A stretch of DNA of 64,000 nt from Tridacna crocea (taxonomy: Eukaryota > Mollusca > Bivalvia > Cardiida > Cardiidae). The stretch lies in the NCBI GenBank assembly GCA_943736015.1, contig OX031063.1:39820672-39884671 (forward strand), read 5' to 3'. Position numbers and translations under genes: made by a program. Below are positions 1 through 10,961 of the stretch, in pieces (the first letter of the stretch is position 1; every line of letters begins with the position of its first letter). The notes under the pieces are model-generated. The model worked only from the letters and a program-made list of their open reading frames with translations, searched no databases and was not told where the DNA came from.

Positions 1-721
1 TGAATTGCAGCTTGCATGATTTAATTTCGGCTTGCATGATTGAAATTGCTTTTGTTTATTGTTGCCATCGGTTGCCATTATGGGTGCACTACCTGAAGGC
101 CCTTAGTTGTATTATGTAGAAGATACAAGACGAAGCCCATCCTAAGTTACATTTGGTTCTTTTAGCACACTAAGGGTATAGTACTGTTTCATGGGACCTC
201 AGTTTAATGTCTCGTCTGAAAGACTGTTGGTAATTTTAGATGACCAGCCATGGGCGATGGACTCGAACCCTCACCCTCTAGTAATCCAAGACCTGTTTCT
301 TATATATCAAGCCTAGAAAATGGGAGCTGTCTTCAAGCGAAAGTAAAATTTACATTTGTAAAAGATAATATTGTAAAGATCAACTTCAAGTGAATGACCT
401 TAGTGAACAAATGACGGGTACCCTTTTGTTACAATTTCGGCCAATTGATCTTACTAATTAGCTTTTTATAATTGTAAGTTTTTTTTATGTTTTTAAAGGC
501 GATTCCCATTCCCTAAGTACCCTCAAAACCTTGATAAAAATGTCTTCTCTACAGGTGTGGCACACTGAAGCCGCAGTTTAAACTATGTAGTTTTGACAGA
601 TTAGCAATGACGCATGCGCAGTGTCATATGTGTCAAGATGATCAGGAAGAGAGTATCCTGCAACGAATTTGTGTAAACAATTCGGATTATCGTGGCAGTA
701 AAACAATTGCAAAGTAAAAGT
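1..721 (+). promoter_or_regulatory. Upstream region / 5' UTR of the GRAF-like gene
   Basis: This is the sequence before the first coding ATG, and no coding exon is recognisable in it. It carries no copy of the hairpin MITE that saturates the rest of the window, as expected for a promoter-proximal zone. The only recognisable regulatory-looking motif is a CGCATGCGCAG box about 100 bp upstream of the ATG, listed separately. The transcription start site cannot be placed from sequence alone. Confidence 0.4.
611..621. promoter_or_regulatory. NRF-1-like palindromic motif
   Basis: CGCATGCGCAG matches the core of the animal NRF-1 consensus (YGCGCAYGCGCR) closely. It lies about 100 bp before the inferred start codon, a typical place for such a site in TATA-less housekeeping promoters. 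Its function here is inferred only from motif and position. Confidence 0.35.
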
Positions 722-875
722 ATGGGGCTAGACCCTCTTGAGTTTTCGGACTGTCTGACGGATAGTCCGATATTTAGGACAAAGTTGCATGAACACGAGA
801 AAGAGCTTGAAAGGACCAGTAAAGCCATCAAAACGTTGATCACTGATGGAAAGGAGTTGCTAAATGCATCCTAAA
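722..875 (+). CDS. GRAF-like BAR domain, exon 1 (codons 1-51 plus one base)
   Basis: The start ATG at 722 has A at -3 and G at +4, a strong context, and it opens with MGL..LEFSDC..DSP, the conserved first residues of GRAF1/OPHN1. An in-frame GTG 30 bases upstream extends the frame but has no family match. The exon encodes BAR helix 0/1 (KLHEHEKELERT, then the ITDGKELL segment). The donor is A|GTAAGT at 875/876, phase 1. The codon just before the split codon, 872-874, is TAA. The family has Lys there (human ..ISALKNL..; here ..NAS-stop-NL..), so a single T-to-A difference at 872 would restore the family residue. Reading frame, donor and next exon are otherwise intact. If real, this base would truncate the product at 50 residues, or force initiation at the exon 2 Met. 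Confidence 0.88.
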
Positions 876-3046
876 GTAAGTGTCATGTTTCCACATTTAA
901 AGGTATATTTAATTATGTATTAGGGAAGGAGCATGAATTGTAAACGTTTTGAAAAATGAGGTATACAATTTAGTCTTCAATTGTCCATTTTATACCATTT
1001 TTTCATGTCTTTTTTGCAAACCTGAATCCCTTTTTTTGCAAAATCTCACTATGGTAATTACGGTAGGGATTACGGTACCCATGGTAATTATGGCCTTTTC
1101 TCATTTCTCCATTCATTCTCGCTTCTCCATTCATGTACTACAGCGGAAAGAATAACTGCATGTGACATTTTGTTCACCCTAGGTTCTATACTACTCTGTC
1201 AGACATTATGCATTACATCCTACCGTACATCGATAGTATTTTTCCATCGAATAAGACACAAAAATGCAACACAAGAGAGTAATTTTCACAGTTTGAAAGA
1301 AAATATTGCATTAGATACACAAAAATGCAAATTTTCAGTGTTTATCAACGTTAAATACACATACCGTGTTTTGGTGCATATAACACGAACTTTTTTTTCA
1401 GCTCTGAATAATTTCAAACTGGGGACTGCGTGTTATACACTACAATAGGCAAAACCATGTTTTTCTCCTCCTTGAAAGTCGGTCGTATACCTGTTCAGAG
1501 TGGGTGGGGGAGTGGCGTAGGTACATAACGGTAAAGTTCTCTCGCCACAGCCTTAACCTTCGTCATCATCCCATTTCAACTTTTACCGATTAAAAAAAAA
1601 AAGACATTATGTTTTAATTTTATGAAAATGTACTTGTACATTCTTAATTTGTCGATTAGGATTCGTAATTTCCCGATTCTATCAGCCATTTTGGCAACGG
1701 CGAACGTACCCCGGAATGATAAATATTGATTTACCTGTTATCGTCTGATTCGTCTCATATTTTTTTTATTCTTTGTTAATAGCTAAAAATTAAACATTTA
1801 TAAAAGAGTAAAATAACGATTCAGAAAGAAATGAATGATTTAAAGATATTTTCATGTATCGCTACTTTTTACAAAAACCGTGATTTACATCATATATGCA
1901 CAGGCATAGATCTATGTTTATTTCACACCTGTCACATTTGTCAATCGAGGTGAGAAAATAAGAGATTAACTACGATATGGTCGTCAGTTCAATGTGTGAA
2001 TTTGCAAATGTCAGAAGCTGGCATGTTTTTGTAATTACCCCGAGTACACATCGAATCATTACCATTTCCACTTTGATTAAAAATGGTTATTTCCCTTTGA
2101 TAAAGTATCGCCATTTACAATTTTTCAAGACGGCGACCTGAGCTTCACATGTTACGATATTTTGGTCAATTTTTGATGCGTGTTGTACATCCGAACAACC
2201 TTTTTTCCTCGGATCTGATGCTGAAAAAGGCCTGCGTGTTATACATGCCTGCGTGGTATACACAGCGTTTTATGGTAAATGGATTGTATTTACCCTTTAG
2301 TATGAATGGGCTAGTCCGTCTAAACTGGAGTGTAGAATATTCATCAGTCATGAGCGACTGCCTTGACAATCAATCAAATGAGTGGATGAATGAGAAAGTG
2401 GCCATACTACCCAGACTGGCGAGGTATGTTTGAAAACATCCTGGGTTTGAACCTATTGATGCAAGTTTTAGTGACTTTTTACAGTTAAAAGTTTGTTTTA
2501 GACTTTATATTTGATCATTATACGAAAATTTTTATTCTTTGATCTAAATGGTGCATTTTGTGAGCTTATTTATGCTCAGGTGAAGGGAGAAAGGAGATAA
2601 CAGTATATCATTGGAATATCCTTAGATTCCTGCTATTTATAAATTTAGTGGACAAAGGTATGTTTGAATGGTACCTTCAGTCTGAAGGCATGCTCCGATG
2701 CTATTTTTTGTTACTTTTCTCCACAAGCCTTCTAAGCAGCGTTCATCAATTTATCCATTAATACGATTTTACCAGCATCTTTTCGTACGGCTCTATGCTC
2801 TATTTTTTTTTATCGAGTTTTATCTTTACCAAACAAAAAAAATGTTAAAACCTTTTAATTTGGAGCAATTGCAAACAAGACAGAAAAAAAAGATGCAACA
2901 GACAGAATTTTGTCTATGAAAGAGAAGAAAACTTGTGGGTAAAAATGCAGGTCACCAGAATTTTTTTAATCTAACTTTACCATAATGCTTAAAACTTTTT
3001 CGCTTGGGTTGACTTGTTGAAAAACATGGAACTGTTTGGTACAGGC
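876..3046. other. First 2.2 kb of intron 1: no recognised element
   Basis: This is AT-rich sequence without MITE copies, exons or clear repeats. Short open frames here have no recognisable content, and a short run with repeated GGTAATTA/GGTAC words lies near 1050-1095. The low repeat load next to the first exon may mark 5' regulatory intron DNA. Confidence 0.5.
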
Positions 3047-3275
3047 TTAACCCATTACCACACAAGAAAAATGTACACTTGTTCAAATTTCAAGCAGCTA
3101 CAGATCGCAATCTAAAAGCTACTGAAACGAGGAAATCTGTGCTTGATAGGGCAGAGAACATTGTGGGAAAAGGAGAAAATACTGGTTACCAGCATTTTCT
3201 CCATTTCCCACAATGTTTTCAAAAGGCCTCTACCTTAGGGTCATTAAAAGTCGGGATTGTGTGGTAAAGGGTTAA
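3047..3275 (-). mobile_element. TH-MITE copy, full length
   Basis: TTAACCCATTACC to GGTAAAGGGTTAA, 229 bp with TTAA at both ends. The central hairpin has several mismatches in this older copy. Confidence 0.8.
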
Positions 3276-3339
3276 CTCAAAGGATGCTTAACAAAATACC
3301 AGCCAGTTCAATGTGGAAAATGATCCTGATGAAGTATGC

Positions 3340-3490
3340 TATCGTAAACATCATGGAAAGAGGAGGAAATGATTTTTACTGACATTTTCTCCCTTTTTCC
3401 ACAGTGCTTTTCACCCATTACCATTTCCAACACTTGAGCCATACTTAAATTGTCGTCTGCCAAAGCTTCCCAAGCTTTTAAAATGGGTAT
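3340..3490 (+). mobile_element. TH-MITE remnant
   Basis: Degenerate palindrome followed by the flank B words TTGTCGTCTGC; terminal TTAA sites not recognisable. Confidence 0.55.
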
Positions 3491-3793
3491 GTCGAAATAC
3501 TTTAATGTCTGCAAAAGTCATGTGACATGTCAGCCTGTAGCAATTTCAAAGTTTTAGAAAGCGATTTCAAAGTATTTGAAAGTATAGATCAGTGATCAGA
3601 CTGCCAGTTGTATGTCATTAGTCTGAGCTTGATCTATAGTGTATGCAAAAGCACCATATTTTTCCCATAAGCATGATGATAAAGACCATGGTATCATTTT
3701 GAGGTCTTCTTACAAATGAGCGTTACTGGCATACTATTAATTCCTTGCTACATGTATGCCACAAAACTCGAGACTTGTTCTTTCTGAAGGCAT

Positions 3794-4022
3794 TCAGCTC
3801 TTTACCAAACAATTCCGACTTTTGACAATCCCAAGAAAGAAGCCTTTTGAAAACATTGAGGAAAAAGTTGAAAATGCTGATAACCAGCATTTTCTCCTTT
3901 TCCCACAATGTTTTCTACCCATCTAAAACCAAATTTCAACTTTTTAGTCACATTTTTAGTCGTCTGTAAATGCTATCAATTTGGACCAGTCTATATAATT
4001 TTGTAATTTTGTAAAGAATTAA
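3794..4022 (+). mobile_element. TH-MITE copy, full length
   Basis: Clear A flank, palindrome and B flank; the left TTAA has decayed to TCAG, the right TTAA is present. Length again 229 bp. Confidence 0.8.
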
Positions 4023-4291
4023 AGACAACCAAAATTAATTGTGATTCAAATGATTCAGATTTTCCGATGAAAACAGTTTGCAAAAAGGATAAAATGTGAT
4101 CACCAGCATTTCTCCTTTTGCCTACTAGATTAGAATTAAATAATTATCTAAAAAAAACAGAGATCATTTGCTACAATAACCTAATAGTACATGTAGTTGG
4201 ATAAAGACACCAGGAGTGTCTTGAAAAAATTACTTCAGACTTTTCATCCTGTGTAAATTTGCAATTTGTCATATTGCTGTTTTGACCTTGT

Positions 4292-4445
4292 TTTATCCCT
4301 TTACCAAAGAATCCCAACCTTTAAAGAGTAACCAGCTTTTTCTTAATTTTTTCTATCGTATCACAGACAAAACTTTCCATCAGATGAAAATTTGATTTTT
4401 TATGTTCAAGTGCTTTAAGTTTTGGCCAGTTTAAAATTTGTCATG
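4292..4445 (+). mobile_element. TH-MITE remnant, internally deleted
   Basis: Left end CCCTTTACCAAAGAATCCC and a short B flank are visible; most of the palindrome is gone. Confidence 0.5.
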
Positions 4446-4979
4446 GGGAAAAGACTAGAGAGATGAGATTTGTGCTTAGTTTACATCTAGGTATTTGTTT
4501 AAAAAAAGCAAAATTTATCCTTTCAGCATACAGTAATTAGTTCCTTCTGAACTAGAAAGAAATTCTGCCAACTCTGTAATTGCATGTACTGGTATTTTTT
4601 TTGTCTCGGAATGTTGTGCAGATTTTCTGAACAACTCTGTACTGAGTTTTACATAATTTTGAACATCTTTATAACCTAGTATATTTGTGACATTTTTTAA
4701 TTTGATGAAAAAAAAAGATGAAAGTCGAAAACAGAAAACTGGAAATAATGGGTGTTTCCCACTTCCAGCAATGTATTTTTCTCTGAACCTCATCTGCATA
4801 TCATCAGTGATATGACAAAGCTTGATTCCTTACATTTGTTATGCATATCTCATATTGCTGAGATGTTGCAATAGAACAGCTGATTATGACACATGAGATA
4901 TTTTGGAATATTGGCTAATAACAACCCACAGACATTTTTTGTTCTCTTGCATCAGTTTATTTTGAAGAACGTAGTGGCT

Positions 4980-5208
4980 TTAACCCTTTACTCCATAGGT
5001 ACTCATTTCTACACATTGCATGTAGGAGCCTTTGGAAAACATTGTGGCAAAAGATGAAATTGCTCGTGATGAGCAATTTCACCTTTTGTCACAATGTTTT
5101 CTATGCTATGAAAATGTGTCATTTACACATAAGAAATGGCTTCATCCTTGCTGTTATTTAGGGTCAATTAGAGATGCCATAGAAATGCCTTATGGGGTAA
5201 AGGGTTAA
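4980..5208 (+). mobile_element. TH-MITE, subfamily 2, full length
   Basis: TTAACCCTTTACTCCATAGG to TATGGGGTAAAGGGTTAA. It shares ends and architecture with the main family, but the interior differs: the hairpin reads GAAATTGCTCGTGATGAGCA and flank B ends in a TAGGGTCAATTAGAGAT block. Its length is still exactly 229 bp. Confidence 0.85.
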
Positions 5209-5336
5209 GAAAAATGTTCCTGTACATATCAAGCAATTTTTGCTTTCACTAAAATTTTTCACCATGCATTTAACTTTTATCAGTGGTGGTTGGCCTTTAT
5301 GTCACATGAATGATTCTTATGTTAGCTACAGTTATA

Positions 5337-5565
5337 TTAACTCTTTACCACACAATCCAGACTTTTAACGACCCTGAGAAAGTAAGCTTTTGAAAACATT
5401 GTGGGAAAAGGAGAAAATGCTGGTAAACCAGCATTTTCTCCTTTTCCCACAATTTTTTCTACCCTCCCAAAATCAATATCAATTTTTGATTCACATTCAT
5501 TTTGTCATCTGCAAATGCTTTCAATTTGGACTAGTCCAAAATTTTGTCGTTTTGTAAAGGATTAA
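5337..5565 (+). mobile_element. TH-MITE copy, full length
   Basis: TTAACTCTTTACC... to ...TTGTAAAGGATTAA with an almost perfect palindrome around GGTAAACC; a good reference copy of the main subfamily. Confidence 0.88.
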
Positions 5566-5755
5566 CTCTATACTAGACAATAAAATGTCCAAATCCTATC
5601 CATATTGAAAGCATTTGCTGGTGACTTTGAAATTATGCCAAACATGATAGTACATTTATTTGTGTTTTCAGAGATATGAAAACTGTGTGTAAAGGAGAAA
5701 ATTATGGTTACCACCTTGTAACGCAGTGTTTTCCAAGCTTTGTCAGACAGATGTG
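5566..5755 (-). mobile_element. TH-MITE remnant
   Basis: Flank B words (GTCCAAAT, ATTGAAAGCATTTGC) and a decayed hairpin (GGAGAAAATTATGGTTACCA) directly abut the previous copy. Confidence 0.5.
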
Positions 5756-5782
5756 TTAAATACTGAGTTGTTTCATGGAAAA

Positions 5783-6010
5783 TTAACTCATTACCCAATG
5801 GCATTATTTGAGGCTTGTCCAAATTGAAAGCATTTGCAGAAAACAAAATAAAAGTGACTGAATATTTGAAATTTGTTTTGTGAAAGGCAGATAACATTGT
5901 GGAAAAAGCAGAACATGCTGGCTACTAGTATTTTCTCCTTTTCCAACAATTCTTTTTTAAAGGCTTAGTTCTCAGGGTCGTAAACAGTAGGGATTATGTG
6001 GCAATGGGTG
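5783..6010 (-). mobile_element. TH-MITE copy
   Basis: TTAACTCATTACC at the left; right end CAATGGGTG without an intact TTAA. All internal blocks are present. Confidence 0.78.
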
Positions 6011-6353
6011 TAGAAGTAAAGAATGAAGTTACTCATTCATCACTGCTGTATTATGAAACGCACAGGGAACCCAACTTTCATTTTCAGGAAAAAGTTACAC
6101 ATGGGTGTGTGGGTGGGGAGAAAAATCTCTGATTCCTACATACCACTTTCTCTACTCTCATTCTCATAATCATTATCTAAAAATTCTACGTTTTTTTAAC
6201 ACTAAGTTATTATCTGGTATCACTTTTGTGAAGCTATAAGAAAAATGGACCAATTTGGTTGAATAGTATCTGTAGTATCTGTAGAAAAACCATGGTATTT
6301 TCACAAATAAAACTAAGACATAGCGACATAGGAGAAATCTCATTAATTTGTGG

Positions 6354-6514
6354 AAAAATGGCTCCTTTAGGTGTAACTGAGAAATTTGATTTGGAAAAGT
6401 TAGAAAACATGTGGGAAAAGTAGAAAATGCTGGTTACCAGCATTGACTCCTTTTCCCACAATGTTTTCTAAAGGCTTCTTTCTCAGGGTCATGAAAAGTA
6501 GGGTAATGGGTTAA
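6354..6514 (-). mobile_element. TH-MITE copy, left part lost
   Basis: Palindrome and flank A with terminal GGTAATGGGTTAA are good; most of flank B is missing or unrecognisable. Confidence 0.7.
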
Positions 6515-6739
6515 TTAGATTTCATTGTATTCAAAGAACTAGATAAATTTACATGCCTTTGACCAGTTTGCATATATAGGGTACAAATTTCTTAAATTTT
6601 GAAACATATGTTAAAATTTTATGTACATATGTTAAGTTTTGCTCTCAAAACACACATTGTCTCAATAATTTCCAAACAGCCCTGGCATGTACCATGACTA
6701 TTACGATTAAAGATGCTTTTTGGCTTAAAGTTGGCTTTT

Positions 6740-7415
6740 TATAAGCTCACATGAGCACAAATTTCTGAAGGTGAGCTTTTGTGATGGTGCTGTGTTCATG
6801 GGTCTGTTGAGCATTGTCAACTTTTACCTTGGGCATATTCCTTTCACCTGTTCTGGCACAATGTTCTGTGCTCTGCAATGTTGTTCTGGAATGTGCAAAA
6901 GGAATATTTCAGAACACAATACACTGTTCCGTAAGTATGTTCTGAATGAAGCACGTTAGGAACATTATTCGAAATCATATCAAAATAAAAGTACATTGGC
7001 ATGATAGCTGTTGCAAGAGCTACTATCTTAGCTGTGTTAGTTGAGGATATGATTAGCTGCAGAGAAAGAGAGTAGAGACGAGTCTACTATGCCCCTTTTT
7101 ATAGCACTCATATCGTAAAAAAGGACAATTGCAAATTTTGCTACGAAGAATTGTCAGTCTGTCAGCCATCTTGTATTACCTAGCAACTGGTCAACAGGTG
7201 TGCTACACCTCGATTGGATTAGAACAGTCAGGATATGTTCTGAAGAACATGGCACAGTGTAATCCGAAATACTCCATTGACCTAGAACATGTTCGGAGTG
7301 TTCGGAATAGCGAAAGGAATACGACCCTTGCGTAAACTCTATAGGCTACATTTTCAGTCTGATACTGAAACATTTGTCAGAATGTTTGTTACAATGAGAG
7401 CTGTTTTTCGTGGGA
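6740..7415 (+). repeat. Dispersed repeat of the GTGAGCTTTTGT type, split by a TIR element
   Basis: The words GAGCACAA...GTGAGCTTTTGTGATGGTGCTGTG and, after an interruption, TACATTTTCAGTCTGATAC with GTCAGAATGTTTG match the start and first unit of the larger array at 47800-48745. Residues 6832-7326 are a later insertion. Confidence 0.65.
6832..7326. mobile_element. Non-autonomous TIR DNA transposon (495 bp)
   Basis: Ends GGCATATTCCTTTC and the inverse of GGTCGTATTCCTTTC are flanked by CTTG on both sides (6828-6831, 7327-7330). Removing it leaves CAACTTTTAC-CTTG-CGTAAAC..., which lines up with the uninterrupted paralogous repeat near 47.88 kb. No transposase is visible; the superfamily is undecided. 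Confidence 0.65.
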
Positions 7416-7421
7416 ATGTCC

Positions 7422-7637
7422 CTCACCCTTTACCACACAATCCCGACTTTTAAATAGTATTTTAAATTGTAGGAAAAGGAGAAAATGCTGGTAACCAGCA
7501 TTTCACCTTTTCCCACAGTGTTTTCTACCCTTCCCAAAACGAATTGTGAATTTTTAGTCAAATTTATTTTGTTGCCTGTAACAGTAAGTGCTTTCAATTT
7601 GGACAAGTCTAAAATTTTGTCGTTTGGTAAAGAGTTA
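7422..7637 (+). mobile_element. TH-MITE copy
   Basis: CCCTTTACCACACAATCCCG to TTTGGTAAAGAGTTAT; left palindrome arm shortened, both TTAA sites one or two bases decayed. Confidence 0.78.
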
Positions 7638-7639
7638 TT

Positions 7640-7770
7640 AGCAAGACACTTGAGAGCCCTAGCCTGAAACTGGTAAAATTTATGAATATGCAAGCTGTCA
7701 CTGTGATATAAATGAAACAATGTTGACAGAGGCCTAAAACAGCATTTAACGTATCAAACAATAGTTTTAG
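7640..7770 (+). repeat. SINE 3' fragment
   Basis: GCAAGACACTTGAGAGCCCTAG ... GTCACTGTGATATAAATGAA ... CCTAAAACAGCATTTAACG matches the body and tail of the SINE at 46387; the tRNA head is missing. Confidence 0.55.
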
Positions 7771-7990
7771 GAATTAAATCGAAATAACTGGTCTGAAATT
7801 CTCTGATGGTATTCAAAACATGAAACAGTCATTATTTTCAGGACTTGCAACAAGGGGGGTGACTTTAATTTTGAACTCTTTGCCAGTTGACAAATTTTTT
7901 AACTGGACCAAGTAGAGATCACCTTGTGTGCAGTCTGATCTTGATGATGCCTGCAAAAAGTGCCCTAAGTCACTTTTAGTAATCCAAGGT

Positions 7991-8192
7991 TTAACTCTCC
8001 ACACGACAAAATTTTGGACCAATCCAAATTGAAAGCATCTGCAGACGTCAAAATAAACGTGAAATTTGAATTTTGATTTGGAAAGGGTAGAAAACATTGT
8101 GGTTACCAGCATTTTCTCCTTTTCCTTCCATGTTTTCAAAAGCTTTCTTTCTCAGGGTTGTTAAAAGTCAGGATTGTGTAGTAAAGAGTTAA
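7991..8192 (-). mobile_element. TH-MITE copy, one palindrome arm deleted
   Basis: TTAACTCTCCAC... to ...GTAGTAAAGAGTTAA; the left hairpin arm is cut to GAAAACATTGTGG joined directly to TTACCAGC. Confidence 0.78.
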
Positions 8193-8277
8193 GCTAAGGT
8201 AAGGCTGATAATTAGCCATGGTATATCATTACCCTCTAGGCCACTAAGTTCAACTGACTGATCTTTTGCGGAGAGTG

Positions 8278-8367
8278 TTGATTTTCAATTTCAATTTTTT
8301 ATTCAAATTGATTTAGTTTCTGCAAATGCTTTCAATTTGGATTAGTCCAAAATTTGGTAAAGAGTTG
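8278..8367 (+). mobile_element. TH-MITE flank B fragment
   Basis: Only the right third (TTTCTGCAAATGCTTTCAATTT and GGTAAAGAGTT) remains. Confidence 0.6.
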
Positions 8368-8691
8368 AGCAGGATAAGAATAAGAGGTAGCAGTATGCTT
8401 CAGCTATGGGTCAAGGATACAACAGTGGGGTAATCCAGAGATACTACAAAGATTAGATATAAATAAACTCCACATGATATCCAAATGAAGAGATTATAGC
8501 CAGCACTGGAACATTTTGAAGTTATATTTTATGATGGAGATAACCTAGATTTATCATATCAAAGTATGATCTATTTCCACTCTGTTGTTGATGTGAAATT
8601 CCGAACCTGAACAAATCTGCCAGCTCTAAAGGAGAGGAGTTATCCTGCTGAATATGAAATGAACCTTGCAAGCTGATAGTACAACCCAAAG

Positions 8692-8909
8692 TCTGGCAGT
8701 CTCCCTGGTTTTTACGACCCCAAGATAGAAACCTTTTGAAAACATTGTGGGAAAAGGAGAAAATGCTGGTAACCAGCATTATCTCCTTTTGCCACAATGT
8801 TTTCTACCCTACTGGAAAAAAAATTAGATTTTTGAATTACGTATATTTTGTCGTCTGCAAATGCTTTCAATTTGGACCAGTCTAAAATTTTGTCGTTTGG
8901 TATAGAGTT
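8692..8909 (+). mobile_element. TH-MITE copy
   Basis: A-flank variant CCCTGGTTTTTACGACCC with good palindrome and B flank; left terminus eroded. Confidence 0.75.
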
Positions 8910-8941
8910 GATATTCTAAAGGTAGGCTCAAAGCTATAATA

Positions 8942-9107
8942 CAGCCACGTAGGAAGCATTTCAAGATTGGGGGGGCTAACTTCGAAATACTGAGATTTTT
9001 TGCGTAGTAATTGCATTGCGCTAAAAACTCATATTTTAGTTACTATGATTTTCAAAATTATTGGGGGGGCTGAGCCCCCCCTAGCCCCCCCTGTTCCTAC
9101 GGGCCTG
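8942..9107. mobile_element. Short TIR element with GGGGGGGCT blocks (166 bp)
   Basis: Ends CAGCCACGTAGGAA and the inverse of CAGGCCCGTAGGAA, flanked by TAATA on both sides (8937-8941, 9108-9112). It carries two GGGGGGGCT runs and a near-palindromic G-run/C-run hairpin near its right end. Non-coding MITE of unassigned family. Confidence 0.6.
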
Positions 9108-9184
9108 TAATATCATTATACAACAAGGTTTATAATTCAGACAGGACAATAACTGTATCATTCACTTGCAAAAATAATTTCCTT

Positions 9185-9310
9185 AACAAACTGATCCTAG
9201 ATCAAGATGCTTTTGCAGACAATTTAGATCGAGATCAGACTGCATGTTTTGTGCAGCCTGATCCTGATGTACACCATCTGCAAAAGGTCAGTGTGACAAG
9301 CTTGGCAGTG
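9185..9310. repeat. Dispersed GATCAGACTGC repeat
   Basis: AGATCAAGATG...GAGATCAGACTGCATG...GTGCAGCCTGATCCTGATGTAC. Related pieces recur at about 7880, 17405, 18795, 21095, 23575, 23790, 39400, 47580 and 49545. Origin unknown. Confidence 0.45.
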
Positions 9311-9517
9311 TTGGAGTTAAAAGCATTTCTCTATGAAGATGAGCTTACAGAGTATTTCCTAAACCTCCGAGTCGCAAAGCTCAAGATGGCACCCAGAATT
9401 ATGGCCATATGTCTTCCAGTATTATGGTAAATGTATGAAACCTAGACAATTTTTGATACCTAGATAGATAAAGAAAGAAAGCACACTGATGACGTAAAAG
9501 TTTGAACTCTGGCTATT

Positions 9518-9746
9518 TTAACCCTTCACCACACAATGACGACTTTTGACGCCCCTCAGGAAGAAGCCTTTTGAAAAGATTGTGGGAAAAGGAGAAAATG
9601 CTGGTAACCAGCATTTTCTCCTTTTCCCACAAAGTTTTCTACCCTATCAATGCAAAATTGCATCATTTGAGCCACTTTGTAATTGTCGTCTGCAAGTGCT
9701 TTCAATTTGCATAGGTCTAAAACTTTGCTGTGTGGTAATGGGTTAA
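9518..9746 (+). mobile_element. TH-MITE copy, full length
   Basis: TTAACCCTTCACCACACAAT to TGTGGTAATGGGTTAA, 229 bp. Its ends match each other over about 16 bases, more than usual. The B flank is the ATTGCATCATTTGAGCCAC variant. Confidence 0.88.
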
Positions 9747-9839
9747 GATTGTCTTGGCTGCTGTGTTCCAATACCCAAAAGTTATGCTTAACAAAATGAA
9801 AAAAAAATCTGCATGTACATGTATTTAGTGGTGAGTTGT

Positions 9840-9930
9840 AGGAATAGTAATCTGGAGGCCGGGGGTTTAATCTTCCCTGGGGATCTGGGCTTTTTACCTG
9901 GGTTGCCCTGGGGCAAGACACTGTAGAGCC
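9840..9930 (+). repeat. SINE fragment
   Basis: GGAGGCCGGGGGTTTAATCTTCC followed by TTGCCCTGGGGCAAGACACT and GAGCCCTAG resembles the B-box end and body of the local SINE. Confidence 0.45.
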
Positions 9931-9944
9931 CTAGAGCTTTGCAC

Positions 9945-10012
9945 AAATAAAACCAAATATTGTGCAGATAAAACCTAGGTTGTGCAGATAAAACCTAGGA
10001 TGTGCATGAATG
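9945..10012. repeat. Minisatellite, about 19-bp unit
   Basis: Three to four tandem units of the type TGTGCAGATAAAACCTAGG. Confidence 0.7.
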
Positions 10013-10344
10013 AAGAAGCCTGCAGTATGACTGAGAGAAAGTTGAAAGGGACATAAAAGGCTATTTATCCAGTGAAATCTGGATCTTCCTTGTGATAAAA
10101 AGAGAATTTTTTTTATCTTCAAGGTGTTCATCCCTATAATTTTTCACAGGCTAAAATGTAAGGTGATACTGCTGTGGCAGTCAGGGTCAGTGTTGTCACT
10201 CCCAGACAAACACAAACTCTTGTTCCCTCTCAAATGATTGACAGAGCATTGTTGTTTGTTGATGTTCAACTTTTTACAACTTCTTTTTTAGACACAATTT
10301 GATGCAGATGAAAATGGGACTTTCACAAACCAGAGGTACAGAAA

Positions 10345-10470
10345 AGAGAATTCTTTGTTCAAAACTGTTTTGTCTCTCATGATTTCACTAAACCTATGTT
10401 GGGGATAATCATTAGAATGGTGCATGCACCATATTCCAGTCATGTTTGTGGTCCATATATGACAATATTT
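10345..10470. repeat. Degenerate foldback repeat
   Basis: CTCATGATTTCACTAAACCTATGTTGGGGATAATCATTAGAATGG with a GGTGCATGCACC centre resembles the foldback element at 18450 in word order, but is much decayed. Confidence 0.4.
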
Positions 10471-10520
10471 CTAAAAGGCTTTTTGGGCAATCTGAAAAAT
10501 CTGCCATGAGAGGCATGGAA

Positions 10521-10724
10521 GTAACCCTTTACCACACAATCCAAAGTTTTGATGACCCTTAAAAATATGACTTTGAAAATGGTTACCAGCTTTTTCTCCT
10601 TTTTCCACCACATGTTTATGCCTAATCTGAAACAAATTTCAGATTTTAAAGCACATGTATTATGTCATTGCAAATGCTTTCAATTTGGACAGGTCTAAAA
10701 TTTTGTTACTTGGTAAAAAGTTAA
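10521..10724 (+). mobile_element. TH-MITE copy, first of a three-copy chain
   Basis: GTAACCCTTTACCACACAAT to TTGGTAAAAAGTTAA; hairpin left arm mostly deleted. Shares its right TTAA with the next copy. Confidence 0.75.
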
Positions 10725-10961
10725 CTTTTGACAAGTGTCCAAACTTTGAAGTTGGTAAAATTGAAGCATTTGGAGACAAGTTAAAGGTAACTCAGATGAT
10801 AATTTGTGTCTTTGATAGGGTAGAAAAGATTGGGAGAATAGGAGAAAATCCTTTAACCAGCATTTTCCTCTTTCCTTAAATCAGCATTTTTGCCTTTTCC
10901 TACAAAGTTTTTAAAAGGCTTTTTCTTCAGGATAGCTATATTCTGAAATTTTAAAAATTAA
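10721..10961 (-). mobile_element. TH-MITE copy, degenerate
   Basis: TTAACTTTTGAC...AGGGTAGAAAAGATTGGGAG... to TTAAAAATTAA; duplicated hairpin loop (two CAGCATTTT blocks). Confidence 0.6.

Noticed and set aside
692-721. Upstream extension of exon 1 from the in-frame GTG at 692
   Set aside because: The ATG at 722 has a strong context and begins exactly at the family's conserved MGL; the upstream codons have no match.
10292-10335. Splice-like segment TTCTTTTTTAG|ACACAATTTG...CAGAG|GTACAG in intron 1
   Set aside because: 44 bases would break the phase between exons 1 and 2 and creates a TGA when entered in phase 1. The direct 1-2 junction already matches the family.
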